Positions 8,826-16,815 of a stretch of 64,000 nucleotides of DNA are shown here, piece by piece. Positions within the stretch are counted from its first letter, which is position 1. Each line of letters starts with the position of its first letter. Source of the stretch: CAZROT01 sp964601895 (GTDB lineage Bacteria; Pseudomonadota; Gammaproteobacteria; Enterobacterales; Enterobacteriaceae); NCBI GenBank assembly GCA_964601895.1, contig CAZROT010000002.1, positions 62,001 to 126,000 of the forward strand, in the 5' to 3' direction. The notes below the pieces were generated by a model. That model made no database searches. It saw nothing but the letters and a program-made list of their open reading frames with translations, and was not told the DNA's origin. The position numbers and the translations under genes are program-made.

Positions 8826-9120
8826 TGGACCACCTATTGCAGATGCAGCATCGACAGCATATACACCGTTATCATTTACCTCAGCAACATCGGTAAATAC
8901 GCTGGATAAAGTCCGGGATCAGCTGGCTGCACAGGCAAATAGTGCCAATGAGGAAGTTTCTAAAGCCATAGCGGCGTTGAATTCGGCACCAGACAACCCG
9001 GCATTACTGGCTAATCTGCAGCATATCATCAACAAATGGTCGGTGGTATACAACATCAATTCAACGGTTACCCGTAGCATGCGCGATCTGATGGCAGCGA
9101 TTTTGCAGAAAATTTCATGA
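8812..9120 (+). CDS. yscF: T3SS needle subunit YscF (SctF)
   Basis: This 102-residue protein polymerises into the extracellular needle. The diagnostic segment PDNPALLANLQHIINKWSVV is nearly identical to YscF, followed by YNINSTVTRSMRDLM and a C-terminal ILQK. AAAGGAG stands upstream of the ATG at 8812. It is about 15 residues longer than Yersinia YscF (87), and all the extra length lies in a Ser/Thr/Ala-rich N-terminus, the part that lines the outside of needles in this family. The stop overlaps the yscG start. Confidence 0.95.
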   Translation: MTTVSGPPIADAASTAYTPLSFTSATSVNTLDKVRDQLAAQANSANEEVSKAIAALNSAPDNPALLANLQHIINKWSVVYNINSTVTRSMRDLMAAILQKIS

Positions 9121-9470
9121 TGACAGAAAAATTCAATGCATTGCTCGCTGAGCTGGCATTGGCAGGTAGCGGAAATCATTGTTATGCACAGGCTGAAACT
9201 ATTGCTGGCTGGCTGGATGAAGTCCAGCATTGTCATGAAGTGGCTGCCATGATTCGATTATTAAACCTGATGAATCAGGGCAGGTATCAGGAAGCCATCA
9301 GGCTACCTTGTGTACAGCAGTGGCATTCACTGGCACCCTTCCTGGCATTTTGTGAATGGCGCCTGGGTCTGGGCAGTGCCTTTGATGCCCGTATGCAGGC
9401 ACTGCGTAGCAGTGAAAATCCGCTATTTATGCGTTTTGCCGCTGCGATGCGTTCACCGGAGGTATCATGA
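9117..9470 (+). CDS. yscG: T3SS needle chaperone YscG
   Basis: This 117-residue TPR-like helical protein follows the needle gene, as yscG (115 residues) does. YscG wraps the C-terminal helix of YscF and, with YscE, keeps it soluble before export. Segments such as AETIAGWLDEVQHCHEV and FCEWRLGLG agree with the YscG/PscG layout. The ATGATGA overlap with the yscF stop and the ATGA overlap with the next gene show translational coupling. Confidence 0.88.
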   Translation: MMTEKFNALLAELALAGSGNHCYAQAETIAGWLDEVQHCHEVAAMIRLLNLMNQGRYQEAIRLPCVQQWHSLAPFLAFCEWRLGLGSAFDARMQALRSSENPLFMRFAAAMRSPEVS

Positions 9471-9712
9471 CTGAACTGGACAAAACGGGATATGAAGCTA
9501 TCAGAATGGCTGCTGTGACGACCAGTCAATTCACCGCCATGCCACCTTCACTATCAGCATCGGTAAAACGTTTTGATGACGCTATGGCAGTGGATCAAAA
9601 CAGTTCTGTTCCTCCTGCTGATATGACCACGGTGACGTCTGTTCAATCGATGCAACGCAATATCTTGCGTCAAATTATCCTGTATGGTGTTAAACCGGAG
9701 GCAGACGAGTGA
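9467..9712 (+). CDS. Small T3SS protein in the yscH position
   Basis: This 81-residue protein occupies the slot of yscH (yopR) between yscG and yscI but is about half the usual length and I see no clear similarity to YopR. It contains ASVKRFDDAM, which resembles the VxRFxxAM pattern found near the start of type III inner-rod proteins, and a C-terminal helix (QRNILRQIILYG) like theirs. It may be a shortened YscH, a rod-related protein, or a lineage-specific early substrate. The start and stop overlaps with its neighbours show it belongs to the operon. Confidence 0.6.
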   Translation: MTELDKTGYEAIRMAAVTTSQFTAMPPSLSASVKRFDDAMAVDQNSSVPPADMTTVTSVQSMQRNILRQIILYGVKPEADE

Positions 9713-10077
9713 CATTCGTGCAAATCAGTGGAGAACAGATTCTGGATGCCGTGTCAACGGATCTGGAGAACATGGTACAAAGCAATATGACTACTCTTGA
9801 CATGCAGGATGTTATGCGTTTTGAGCAGGCCATGCACTCTGCAGCACCTGAGATGGCAGAAGGAAATGGTTTTTTGCGGTCAGTGAGCGATTTTGCACAA
9901 CGCTACCATACGGGAAAAGTGGAGCTGGAAGCACAAATGAAACTGCCTGAAATATCAGTAGCACAACTGATGAATATACAGTATGACATGATGAAAACGT
10001 TCATGGTTGCAGAGACGACGGCTAAACTGGCAGGACTTTTTGCCCGTCATATAGAAAGCACAACAAAAATGCAATAG
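9709..10077 (+). CDS. yscI: T3SS inner rod protein YscI (SctI)
   Basis: This 122-residue protein matches YscI (115), the inner-rod subunit under the needle, which also takes part in substrate switching. The pattern MRFEQAM in the first third and the C-terminal helices (MNIQYDMMKTFMVAETTAKL) are family features. The start is a GTG at 9709 that overlaps the upstream stop, so translation is coupled. It is followed after 11 bases by yscJ, the usual order. Confidence 0.92.
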   Translation: MTFVQISGEQILDAVSTDLENMVQSNMTTLDMQDVMRFEQAMHSAAPEMAEGNGFLRSVSDFAQRYHTGKVELEAQMKLPEISVAQLMNIQYDMMKTFMVAETTAKLAGLFARHIESTTKMQ

Positions 10078-10088
10078 GAAATCCGGGT

Positions 10089-10829
10089 GTGAAAAAATGG
10101 CATACTGTGTTTTATCTGCTGTTAATCCCTGTGTTGAGCGCCTGTAAAACGGAGCTTTATGTAGGGATTAATCAAAAAGAAGGCAATGAAATGCTGGCAC
10201 TGTTACAGACGGAAGGGATATCAGCAGATAAAGAAGCAGATAAGGACGGTAATGTGAAGCTGCTGGTGGATAAATCTGATATCAGTCGTGCTGTAGAAGC
10301 GCTGCGGCGGAAGGGATATCCGCGTGAGCATTTTTCTTCCATGTACGATGTTTTTCCCAAAGATGGATTGATTTCTTCTCCTCTGGAAGAACGTGCCCGT
10401 TTGATCTACGCCAAAGAACAGGAAATTTCCCGTACGCTTTCAGAAATTGATGGTGTACTGGTCGCAAGGGTGCATGTGGTGCTGCCGGAAGACTGGGACA
10501 AGTTTGGTAAAACACTGTCACCTGCCTCAGCCTCGGTTTTTGTAAAACATGCAGCAGATGTGCAGTTGCATACCTATATTTCTCAAATAAAACAACTTGT
10601 TAACAATAGCATTGAAGGTTTAAGTTACGAGCGCATCAGTGTCATCCTGTTGCCGTCAACCGATGTACGTCAGGTACCTGTTGCTGAGCAGTATGGCAGT
10701 GTATTTTCCATTCGGGTTGCGGACAGCTCAAGAGGCAAATTAGTGGCGCTGATTGGGCTGTTAACCGGTCTGCTGGTGCTGACGAATTCTGCCCAGTTTT
10801 TCTGGTTTAAATATAAAGGACGTTCGTGA
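10089..10829 (+). CDS. yscJ: T3SS inner-ring lipoprotein YscJ (SctJ)
   Basis: This 246-residue lipoprotein forms the inner of the two inner-membrane rings. A signal peptide ends in the lipobox LSAC. The PrgK/YscJ/FliF-type ring domain has ALLQTEGISADK and EGALRRKGYP-like segments, and a C-terminal membrane anchor (LVALIGLLTGLLVLT) lies at about residues 218-236. Length matches YscJ (244). The start is GTG at 10089. Its stop overlaps yscK. Confidence 0.95.
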   Translation: MKKWHTVFYLLLIPVLSACKTELYVGINQKEGNEMLALLQTEGISADKEADKDGNVKLLVDKSDISRAVEALRRKGYPREHFSSMYDVFPKDGLISSPLEERARLIYAKEQEISRTLSEIDGVLVARVHVVLPEDWDKFGKTLSPASASVFVKHAADVQLHTYISQIKQLVNNSIEGLSYERISVILLPSTDVRQVPVAEQYGSVFSIRVADSSRGKLVALIGLLTGLLVLTNSAQFFWFKYKGRS

Positions 10830-11452
10830 GCCTGTTCCTGACACCTTACCAGTTTCGTTTTTGCCCGGCGCGTTATATTCATCCGGATAATCTGATTTAT
10901 CCCTGGGCAGATGTGATGACTTTGATGCCAGACTGGCGACAGCAGCCGGGAAACAATGGCCTGTTACTGAAGGTGCTGGCATTGAATACTGATTATGTGC
11001 ACCCCGGTGAACATGACGCTATTGCGCTCAGCTCGCCGGAATACTTCAGGCAACTGACTGTTCTGTTGGGGGCGGTGCTGCATGCCAGATCACTGCGCAC
11101 CAGCCTGTCGGCGGCTACGCTACGGCATGTCCACCATGCGATTGGTATAGAGGGACATCGTTTTTGTCTCTCGCAGCTGGACTTATTGATAGGAAAATGG
11201 CCGGATGAATGGCAGCACCCTTTACCAGAGGGGGCACTGACTGATTATTTTTCCCACTGGGGCTTAAGTTTCTGGTGTGGTGCGTTGCATGATACCTCTC
11301 CCGGGTTTATCAGACGGCTCTGGCTCAGGTTACCCAAAGGCAGTGGTGGTATTGATAAAGGTGTGGTACAGCATCATCCTGCCCTGGCGCAGGTACTATG
11401 TCAGAAAATAATAAAAAAAGTGAGTCAGGAATGTGGCCATTTATTGAAATAA
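10826..11452 (+). CDS. yscK: T3SS sorting-platform adaptor YscK (SctK)
   Basis: This 208-residue protein lies between yscJ and yscL and matches YscK/PscK in length and in the N-terminal pattern (PYQFRFCPARYIHPD). SctK proteins link the cytoplasmic sorting platform (SctQ, SctL and SctN) to the inner-membrane rings. The start is GTG at 10826, overlapping the yscJ stop. It overlaps yscL by 55 bases, which is normal for this operon. Confidence 0.87.
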   Translation: MSLFLTPYQFRFCPARYIHPDNLIYPWADVMTLMPDWRQQPGNNGLLLKVLALNTDYVHPGEHDAIALSSPEYFRQLTVLLGAVLHARSLRTSLSAATLRHVHHAIGIEGHRFCLSQLDLLIGKWPDEWQHPLPEGALTDYFSHWGLSFWCGALHDTSPGFIRRLWLRLPKGSGGIDKGVVQHHPALAQVLCQKIIKKVSQECGHLLK

Positions 11453-12129
11453 AACCGGGTGAAATAGTGCTGGATAGCAGTGAGCGCGTGCTGAAAAAAG
11501 CGCAATACCAAAACTGGCTAAGCGCATCAGGGCTGCTGAAAGCGGCCGAGGAAGAAGCGTTAAAAATTACTGCGGCTGCCCACGCAGCTTTTGAGCAGCA
11601 GAAAACACTCGGGTGGCAGGCAGGTGTCGAAGAAGCGAGGGTACAGCAGGCAATAATGGTACAAAAAACACTTCATCAATGTCAGCAGTATTACAGTCAG
11701 GTCGGGCATCAGCTCGCCCAGGTGGTCATGCAGGCATTACGTAAGATAGTGCATGATTATGATAACACTGAACTGACGCTTAACACGGTGCGTCAGGCGC
11801 TGTCACTGGTGAGCCATCAGAAACAGGTCATGCTTTATGTACAGCCTGAGCAGGCCAGCTTCGTACGTGAACAGGTTGCCCGCATCATGCAGGCAGACCC
11901 ACAGATGGATTACGTGGAAGTATTCGCCGATCCCAGCATGGGCAGGGGTGGCTGCCGGCTTGAAACCGAAGTTGCTGTTATCGATGCCAGTATTGAAGGC
12001 CAGCTTGCAGCACTGGCCAGTGCCTTAACCGCCAGTGATGTTAATAGTGGCTCCCCTGCAGCAAAGGTCAGCGATGAATCTGCTGCCAGTGCAGGCACCA
12101 GCGACACCCTGATTGGCGCCGCATGTTGA
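11398..12129 (+). CDS. yscL: T3SS ATPase stator YscL (SctL)
   Basis: This 243-residue protein is the stator of the secretion ATPase, related to FliH. Family segments include EEEALKITAAAHAAFEQQK and LGWQAGVEEAR, which nearly equals the YscL LGWQAGMDEAR. A FliH-like C-terminal domain follows (ADPSMGRGGCRLETE). The last 40 residues are Ser/Ala-rich and look disordered. The ATG at 11398 lies deep in yscK, and an in-frame ATG at 11431 is possible. This is the last gene of the recognisable ysc operon, and no yscM-like regulator follows. Confidence 0.92.
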   Translation: MSENNKKSESGMWPFIEIKPGEIVLDSSERVLKKAQYQNWLSASGLLKAAEEEALKITAAAHAAFEQQKTLGWQAGVEEARVQQAIMVQKTLHQCQQYYSQVGHQLAQVVMQALRKIVHDYDNTELTLNTVRQALSLVSHQKQVMLYVQPEQASFVREQVARIMQADPQMDYVEVFADPSMGRGGCRLETEVAVIDASIEGQLAALASALTASDVNSGSPAAKVSDESAASAGTSDTLIGAAC

Positions 12130-12251
12130 ACCCTGCCTTGCAGGAAATACCCGCAAAAATAAAAGCGAGCATATTGTTACAGGTAATCCCAGCTGTTTTG
12201 CGTTAATTTTGCGTAAAAATTGCCTTATGGCACGTAAAACAGGAATGCAAT

Positions 12252-13025
12252 ATGCCCGCTATTTTAACCAGACTAAAAACTGCATGGAATAATGCTACTG
12301 ATTGCAACACATCCATGCGTACTTCCTCAAAGGCCGACGGAGTTTATGTTAAATTCAGTAAACTATATAACGGCTTTGCGCAGCCGAGCTATCGTGTGAA
12401 CGTTGTCAGCGTCAGTAATGGAAAAAAAGAAAAATCTAATTTTACTTTGCAGCGCTTTCATTATAAGCAACTTAAACAGCATGTAGAATATCCTGACAGG
12501 CTAGTCAGACTGGGGTTGGGTTTCAATGAATCGAAAGTGCCATCTCCTGAGTTTTGCAGCTCTGAAAAAGCATACTGCCAGGTGTTTGATTTACTGCATC
12601 CAAACCACATTATAAGGCATGATGAAAAAGCGGGTACATTGAACGTGCACAAAAATCAACCTGTTACCAGGCGTGCTCCGGAGCCTGCAGCATTGCTGTA
12701 CCCGCAGGTTGCACGACTTTCTACACAAGCCGGTGTGTTGAATGTACCGGTAAATAAGGATGTTACCCGCCGTCCGCCCAAACCTCCTTTAAGGACAAGT
12801 AGCCTGGCTGGTGCTGCCAGCAATCCCTCCCAGTTAGCCAGTTACTGGGAAAACCAGGTTAAGATATTAAGAAAAATTAATACAGATATGAAGACTGCAT
12901 TCACCGCATCGAAAGAATCTTCCTCAGGAGGCATGGCATTATCGGCGTCAGCGCAAGATATGGAGGAAAGCTGCAGGCAATTTTTTGAAAATATACAACA
13001 GCTCAGCAGAATGGGTAATTCTTAA
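12252..13025 (+). CDS. Unknown protein, candidate T3SS effector or accessory
   Basis: I do not recognise this 257-residue protein. It is basic and has no signal peptide or membrane segment. It holds an imperfect internal repeat (AGTLNVHKNQPVTRRAPEP at about 131-149 and AGVLNVPVNKDVTRRPPKPP at about 159-178). The second copy ends RPPKPPLR at residues 174-181, which fits the class II SH3-ligand pattern PxxPxR. A helical C-terminal third follows. AGGA stands upstream of the ATG. It lies 122 bases after yscL, outside the operon overlaps and ahead of flhDC. The place, the Ser/Thr-rich N-terminus and the proline motif make a secreted effector plausible, but nothing proves secretion. Confidence 0.6.
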   Translation: MPAILTRLKTAWNNATDCNTSMRTSSKADGVYVKFSKLYNGFAQPSYRVNVVSVSNGKKEKSNFTLQRFHYKQLKQHVEYPDRLVRLGLGFNESKVPSPEFCSSEKAYCQVFDLLHPNHIIRHDEKAGTLNVHKNQPVTRRAPEPAALLYPQVARLSTQAGVLNVPVNKDVTRRPPKPPLRTSSLAGAASNPSQLASYWENQVKILRKINTDMKTAFTASKESSSGGMALSASAQDMEESCRQFFENIQQLSRMGNS

Positions 13026-13416
13026 TATGCATAAATACACTGATTTCTCCCGCCCTCTCCAGTTCCCTGGCCTTTAGCAGGCCTAGCCTTACTATGTCTT
13101 AGCTGCATAATTATTTTTTTATGATTTAAAATCAATGAATTGTGTTGATTCTGTGACTGGCTAATGAGTTTTAATGAGACTAAATGTTTTTATTATTGTG
13201 AGCAACACAATCTTATTATTAAATATAATTTAAATATATATATCAATAAATCATCATCAATAACAATGATGATGCTCCTTAACAGGGATTCTCTTGTTTA
13301 CAGGATGTTTCACACAGGTGAGCTGCTAGCAACAGGTGGAGGAATGTGATGAATCTGTACACAATAGCGCATTCTTATCCAGCGTGTCTTTTAACCACTG
13401 TCATGGTATCTGAATA
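13026..13416 (+). promoter_or_regulatory. AT-rich leader and promoter region of flhDC
   Basis: About 390 AT-rich bases without a convincing gene precede flhD. In enterobacteria the flhDC promoter region is long and receives many regulators, such as CRP, H-NS and RcsB, so this is the expected place for them. A short inverted repeat (GGCCT / AGGCC) at about 13070-13085 follows the upstream gene and lacks a T run. I could not define a -10/-35 pair with confidence. Confidence 0.45.
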
Positions 13417-13770
13417 ATGAGCGCCCCTGATTTAGTAAAAAGTATTTATGATGCTAATTTATCATACCTGCTTCTGGCACAGCGATTAATTAATGAAGAA
13501 AAAGTGTCTGCTATGTTTCGCCTCGGTATCGATGCAGAAATGGCTGAAGCACTGGCGCAATTGACTTTCCCTCAACTGGTTAAATTAGCGGAAACGAATC
13601 AACTTATCTGTCGTTTTCGTTTCAGCGATCACAACAGGATTCATAATCTGACAAAAGAGTCCAGAGTGGATGACCTGCAGCAGGTTCATACCGGCATTTT
13701 ACTGTCAAGTGATCTGTTGCATGAACTATCGCCAAACGAAGGTAATGCATCTAAAAAAAAGAAGGCATAA
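13417..13770 (+). CDS. flhD: Flagellar master regulator subunit FlhD
   Basis: This 117-residue protein is FlhD, which with FlhC forms the FlhD4C2 activator of class 2 flagellar promoters. Conserved stretches include LSYLLLAQRLI, SAMFRLGI, LVKLAETNQLICRFRF and SRVDDLQQVHTGILLS. Length equals the enteric protein. It lies 4 bases ahead of flhC. The protein looks intact, so the regulon should be inducible. Confidence 0.97.
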   Translation: MSAPDLVKSIYDANLSYLLLAQRLINEEKVSAMFRLGIDAEMAEALAQLTFPQLVKLAETNQLICRFRFSDHNRIHNLTKESRVDDLQQVHTGILLSSDLLHELSPNEGNASKKKKA

Positions 13771-13774
13771 CACC

Positions 13775-14356
13775 ATGGTTGAAAAAAGTATCGTGATGGA
13801 AGCTAAGGATATTCATCTGGCAATGGAACTGATTACCTTAGGAGCTCGTTTACAGATGCTTGAAAGTGAGACTCAACTCAGTCGTGGTCGTTTAATCAAA
13901 CTCTACAAAGAACTCAGAGGCAGTCCGCCACCGAAAGGCATGTTACCTTTTTCCACTGACTGGTTTATGACATGGAAACAGAATATTCATTCTTCCATCT
14001 TTTATAATACTTACAGCTACCTTATTAAAACTGGTTTGTGTCGGGGAGTTGAAGCGGTGATAAAAGCCTATCGGCTTTATCTCGAGCAGTGTCCGCATCA
14101 ACCAGATGAGCCTCCTTTACTGGCGTTGACGCGTGCCTGGACCCTGGTACGTTTTGTTGATAGCGAAATGTTACAGTTATCAGGCTGCAATTGTTGTAAA
14201 GGGACGTTTATCACGCATGCACATCAACCTCTTTACAATTTTGTCTGTAGCCTTTGCCAGCCTCCTTCGCGTGCAGTAAAAAAACGTAAACTTTATTCAC
14301 CGCCAGCCGATATTAATTTGCAGCAGTTGGGTGAACCCATCAGGCAGGCAGTTTAA
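13775..14356 (+). CDS. flhC: Flagellar master regulator subunit FlhC
   Basis: This 193-residue protein is FlhC, the DNA-binding partner of FlhD. The zinc site with four cysteines is intact in CNCCKGTFITHAH and FVCSLCQPPSRA. The segments LGARLQMLESET and GMLPFSTDWFMTW are also family features. I chose ATG 13775, which gives family length; the frame is open further upstream inside flhD. A sigma-28 promoter for motAB lies within the last 70 bases of the gene. Confidence 0.97.
   Translation: MVEKSIVMEAKDIHLAMELITLGARLQMLESETQLSRGRLIKLYKELRGSPPPKGMLPFSTDWFMTWKQNIHSSIFYNTYSYLIKTGLCRGVEAVIKAYRLYLEQCPHQPDEPPLLALTRAWTLVRFVDSEMLQLSGCNCCKGTFITHAHQPLYNFVCSLCQPPSRAVKKRKLYSPPADINLQQLGEPIRQAV
14287..14313 (+). 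promoter_or_regulatory. Sigma-28 (FliA) promoter for motAB inside flhC
   Basis: TAAACTTT, an 11-base spacer and GCCGATAT match the FliA consensus TAAAGTTT-N11-GCCGATAA at 14 of 16 positions. The site is inside the 3' end of flhC, about 170 bases ahead of motA. In E. coli motAB is also transcribed by sigma-28 from a site within flhC, so the arrangement is conserved. Confidence 0.82.
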
Positions 14357-14479
14357 GTGAGATTAGCTTTTTTCTAAAAACGGCAGGGATGTTGTTTGTG
14401 CACTAAGGACACAGATGGATAAAACCGGGTTGAGTCGCTACTTTACCTTTTAACTTACCTTATTGTTAAGGATATTAAA

Positions 14480-15352
14480 GTGGTTGTTATTATAGGGTAT
14501 ATTATCGTAACCGTGTCAGTCATCGGGGGCTACATGATAGCAGGTGGGACTCTTGGCCCCCTTTATCAGCCGGCAGAATTTATCATCATTGGTGGTGCGG
14601 GTGTCGGTGCTTTTATTGTTGGCAACAATATGAAAGGTATCAAAGCGACCGGGCGTGCCATGCCCAAGCTGATGCGCAGTTCAAAATACAATAAGGCCCT
14701 TTATATGGATTTAATGGCCCTGCAGTATCGTCTGTTATCCAAGGCTCGCCAGCAGGGCATGCTGTCTCTTGAAGGAGATATCGACAGCCCTAAGGACAGC
14801 GAGATATTTTCCAGTTACCCCTCCATTGCTTCTGATAATGCCATAATGGATTTCATCACCGATTACCTCAGGCTGGTCGTGAGTGGTAATATGAATCCTT
14901 TTGAAATTGAATCACTTATGGATGAAGAAATTGAAACTTTTATGCAGGAAAGCGAAGGTCCTGCCAGCAGTCTTGCGATAGCCGGTGATGGCTTACCCGC
15001 GTTTGGTATCGTGGCTGCGGTAATGGGGGTGGTTAATGCACTGTCAGCAGCTGACAGGCCGGCTGCAGAGCTGGGAGCATTAATTGCGCATGCGATGGTA
15101 GGGACTTTTCTGGGAATATTGTTGTCTTACGGATTTGTTTCGCCTCTGGCCACGTTATTGCGTCAGCAGACTGCTGAAACCAGCAAGATGATGGAATGTA
15201 TTAAAGTCACTCTGTTATCCAGCTTAAATGGCTACGCACCACAGATTGCTGTGGAATTTGGCCGTAAGATACTCTATACCACTGAGCGGCCTTCGTTCTC
15301 TGAACTTGAAGAGCATGTACGCAATGTGAAATCATCATCTGCAGCGAAATAA
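14480..15352 (+). CDS. motA: Flagellar stator protein MotA
   Basis: This 290-residue protein is MotA, the proton-channel stator subunit that pushes on FliG. Four membrane segments are present, two near the N-terminus and two after residue 165 (FGIVAAVMGVVNAL, MVGTFLGILLSYGF). The cytoplasmic loop keeps the torque charges corresponding to R90 and E98 (ARQQGMLSLEGD). The start is GTG at 14480 with AAGGA at good distance, and it gives the family N-terminus. motB follows after 12 bases. Confidence 0.96.
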   Translation: MVVIIGYIIVTVSVIGGYMIAGGTLGPLYQPAEFIIIGGAGVGAFIVGNNMKGIKATGRAMPKLMRSSKYNKALYMDLMALQYRLLSKARQQGMLSLEGDIDSPKDSEIFSSYPSIASDNAIMDFITDYLRLVVSGNMNPFEIESLMDEEIETFMQESEGPASSLAIAGDGLPAFGIVAAVMGVVNALSAADRPAAELGALIAHAMVGTFLGILLSYGFVSPLATLLRQQTAETSKMMECIKVTLLSSLNGYAPQIAVEFGRKILYTTERPSFSELEEHVRNVKSSSAAK

Positions 15353-15364
15353 AGAAGAATAAGA

Positions 15365-16498
15365 ATGAGCGAAGAACATCCTGTCATTCTGGTAAAAAGA
15401 AAGAAAAAGCATCATCTTCATTCCAGCTCACATGGTTCGTGGAAGATTGCCTATGCCGACTTTATGACAGCGATGATGGCCTTTTTTCTGGTTATGTGGC
15501 TCATATCCATAGCCAGTCCTCAGGTGGCATTGCAGATTGCTGACTATTTCAGAACACCACTCAAAATTGCATTAAGCGGCGGAAAAAATATCAGTACCAG
15601 CAGTAATACCATTCCGGGAGGTGGTGCTGACCCCACACAAAAAGACGGGGAAGTTAAGAAATCACCACGTACTGAAACTCCCGCACAACGTAAAGAAAAA
15701 GACAATTTCCGTGCGGCAAAAAAGAAACTGGAATCTGCAATTAGCAAAGATGCCCGCTTTAAAGAACTGCGTAATCATCTGTCGGTTGATGTCACTAATG
15801 AAGGTTTGCGTGTTCAGCTTATTGACAGCCAGCGCCGGCCAATGTTTCAGTTAGGTAGTGCAAGGATTGAGCCTTATATGCGTGACTTGTTATATGTGGT
15901 TGCTCCTACACTGAATCAATTACCTAATAAAATCAGCATATCCGGGCATACCGATAATCTGCCTTATGCAGGTGGAGAGCGCGGATACAGCAACTGGGAA
16001 TTATCTTCTGATCGTGCTAATGCATCGCGTCGTGAATTAATTGCTGCAGGATTAGCTGAAGGGAAAGTATTGCGCGTTGCGGGTATGGCGTCAGTGATGA
16101 GCACCGGTGGGCAGATAGGTAATCCCGAGGACCGGCGTATCAGTATTCTGGTGCTGAATAAAGAAGCAGAAGCAGCACTCAGGAATGCAAATCTCGACCC
16201 TGCGTCGCTGAGAAAAGAACAGGAAGAGCAGAATAGGTTGAATCAACTGGATAAAAAAATTCTCCCCGCTGAATTACAGAACCCCCAAAAACCGGCTACA
16301 TCCGAGCCGTCACCAGTACCAGTGGAAAATGCAGCAGCTCCTGCTGCTGCTTCCGGGCAGCAGCAGGCGCCAGTGGAAAATGCAGCAGCACCGGCTGCAT
16401 CCGAGCTGCCACAACCCGCAGACGAAACTGCAGCCGCCGCGGATGAATCCGCGCAACCACAAATGCCTGCTGAGGCATTACCAATGCCAGGTCAATAA
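15365..16498 (+). CDS. motB: Flagellar stator protein MotB with extended C-terminus
   Basis: This 377-residue MotB carries the single membrane helix with the essential proton-binding Asp32 (YADFMTAMMAFFLVMWL) and an OmpA-like peptidoglycan-binding domain (ISGHTDNLPY, SSDRANASRRELI, DRRISILVL) at about residues 160-265. It is about 70 residues longer than E. coli MotB (308). The extra tail is Pro/Ala/Gln-rich and contains two copies of PVENAAAPAA. The tail is probably disordered in the periplasm. The next gene in other enterics would be cheA, which is absent here. Confidence 0.95.
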   Translation: MSEEHPVILVKRKKKHHLHSSSHGSWKIAYADFMTAMMAFFLVMWLISIASPQVALQIADYFRTPLKIALSGGKNISTSSNTIPGGGADPTQKDGEVKKSPRTETPAQRKEKDNFRAAKKKLESAISKDARFKELRNHLSVDVTNEGLRVQLIDSQRRPMFQLGSARIEPYMRDLLYVVAPTLNQLPNKISISGHTDNLPYAGGERGYSNWELSSDRANASRRELIAAGLAEGKVLRVAGMASVMSTGGQIGNPEDRRISILVLNKEAEAALRNANLDPASLRKEQEEQNRLNQLDKKILPAELQNPQKPATSEPSPVPVENAAAPAAASGQQQAPVENAAAPAASELPQPADETAAAADESAQPQMPAEALPMPGQ

Positions 16499-16815
16499 CG
16501 ATGCAACAGTGATAAGGCTGTTTTATCGAGCATCCAGGTTTTTTAAAATCAACACATCCGAGAAATAACCTGCAAATTAGCCGTTATTCGGTCCATAAGT
16601 AAATCAATTTTTTGTCATGCTGGCTGATAGTTTATCAGACCCTTTTCGAGACTCTACTGCGAGGGCGCCAGTGCCGTTGTCTCTGGTACTCTAATCCTCA
16701 TCTCCTTGATGTAGATTGTGGTTCTGTGTTGCGTTCCTGTGCGCACAGTTTTTCTGCAGCGAGTTTCAAAAAAGGTCTATTGACCGGATTTGATGTCTGA
16801 ACGGGAACCTGTGCC
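16499..16815 (+). other. Intergenic region replacing the chemotaxis block
   Basis: These 317 bases separate motB from flhB and hold no supportable gene. In E. coli, Salmonella and Yersinia this is where cheA, cheW, receptor genes and cheRBYZ lie. I see no recognisable remnant of any Che protein. A small inverted repeat (CTGATA-GTT-TATCAG) lies at about 16624-16638. A class 2 promoter for flhBA is expected here but not identifiable by eye. Confidence 0.7.

Noticed and set aside
13164..13349. A 61-codon frame upstream of flhD.
   Set aside because: AT-driven open frame with Asn/Ile-rich product and no ribosome-binding site; lies in the regulatory region.
16612..16800. A 62-codon frame between motB and flhB as a chemotaxis remnant.
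   Set aside because: The product resembles no Che protein and has no convincing start signal.
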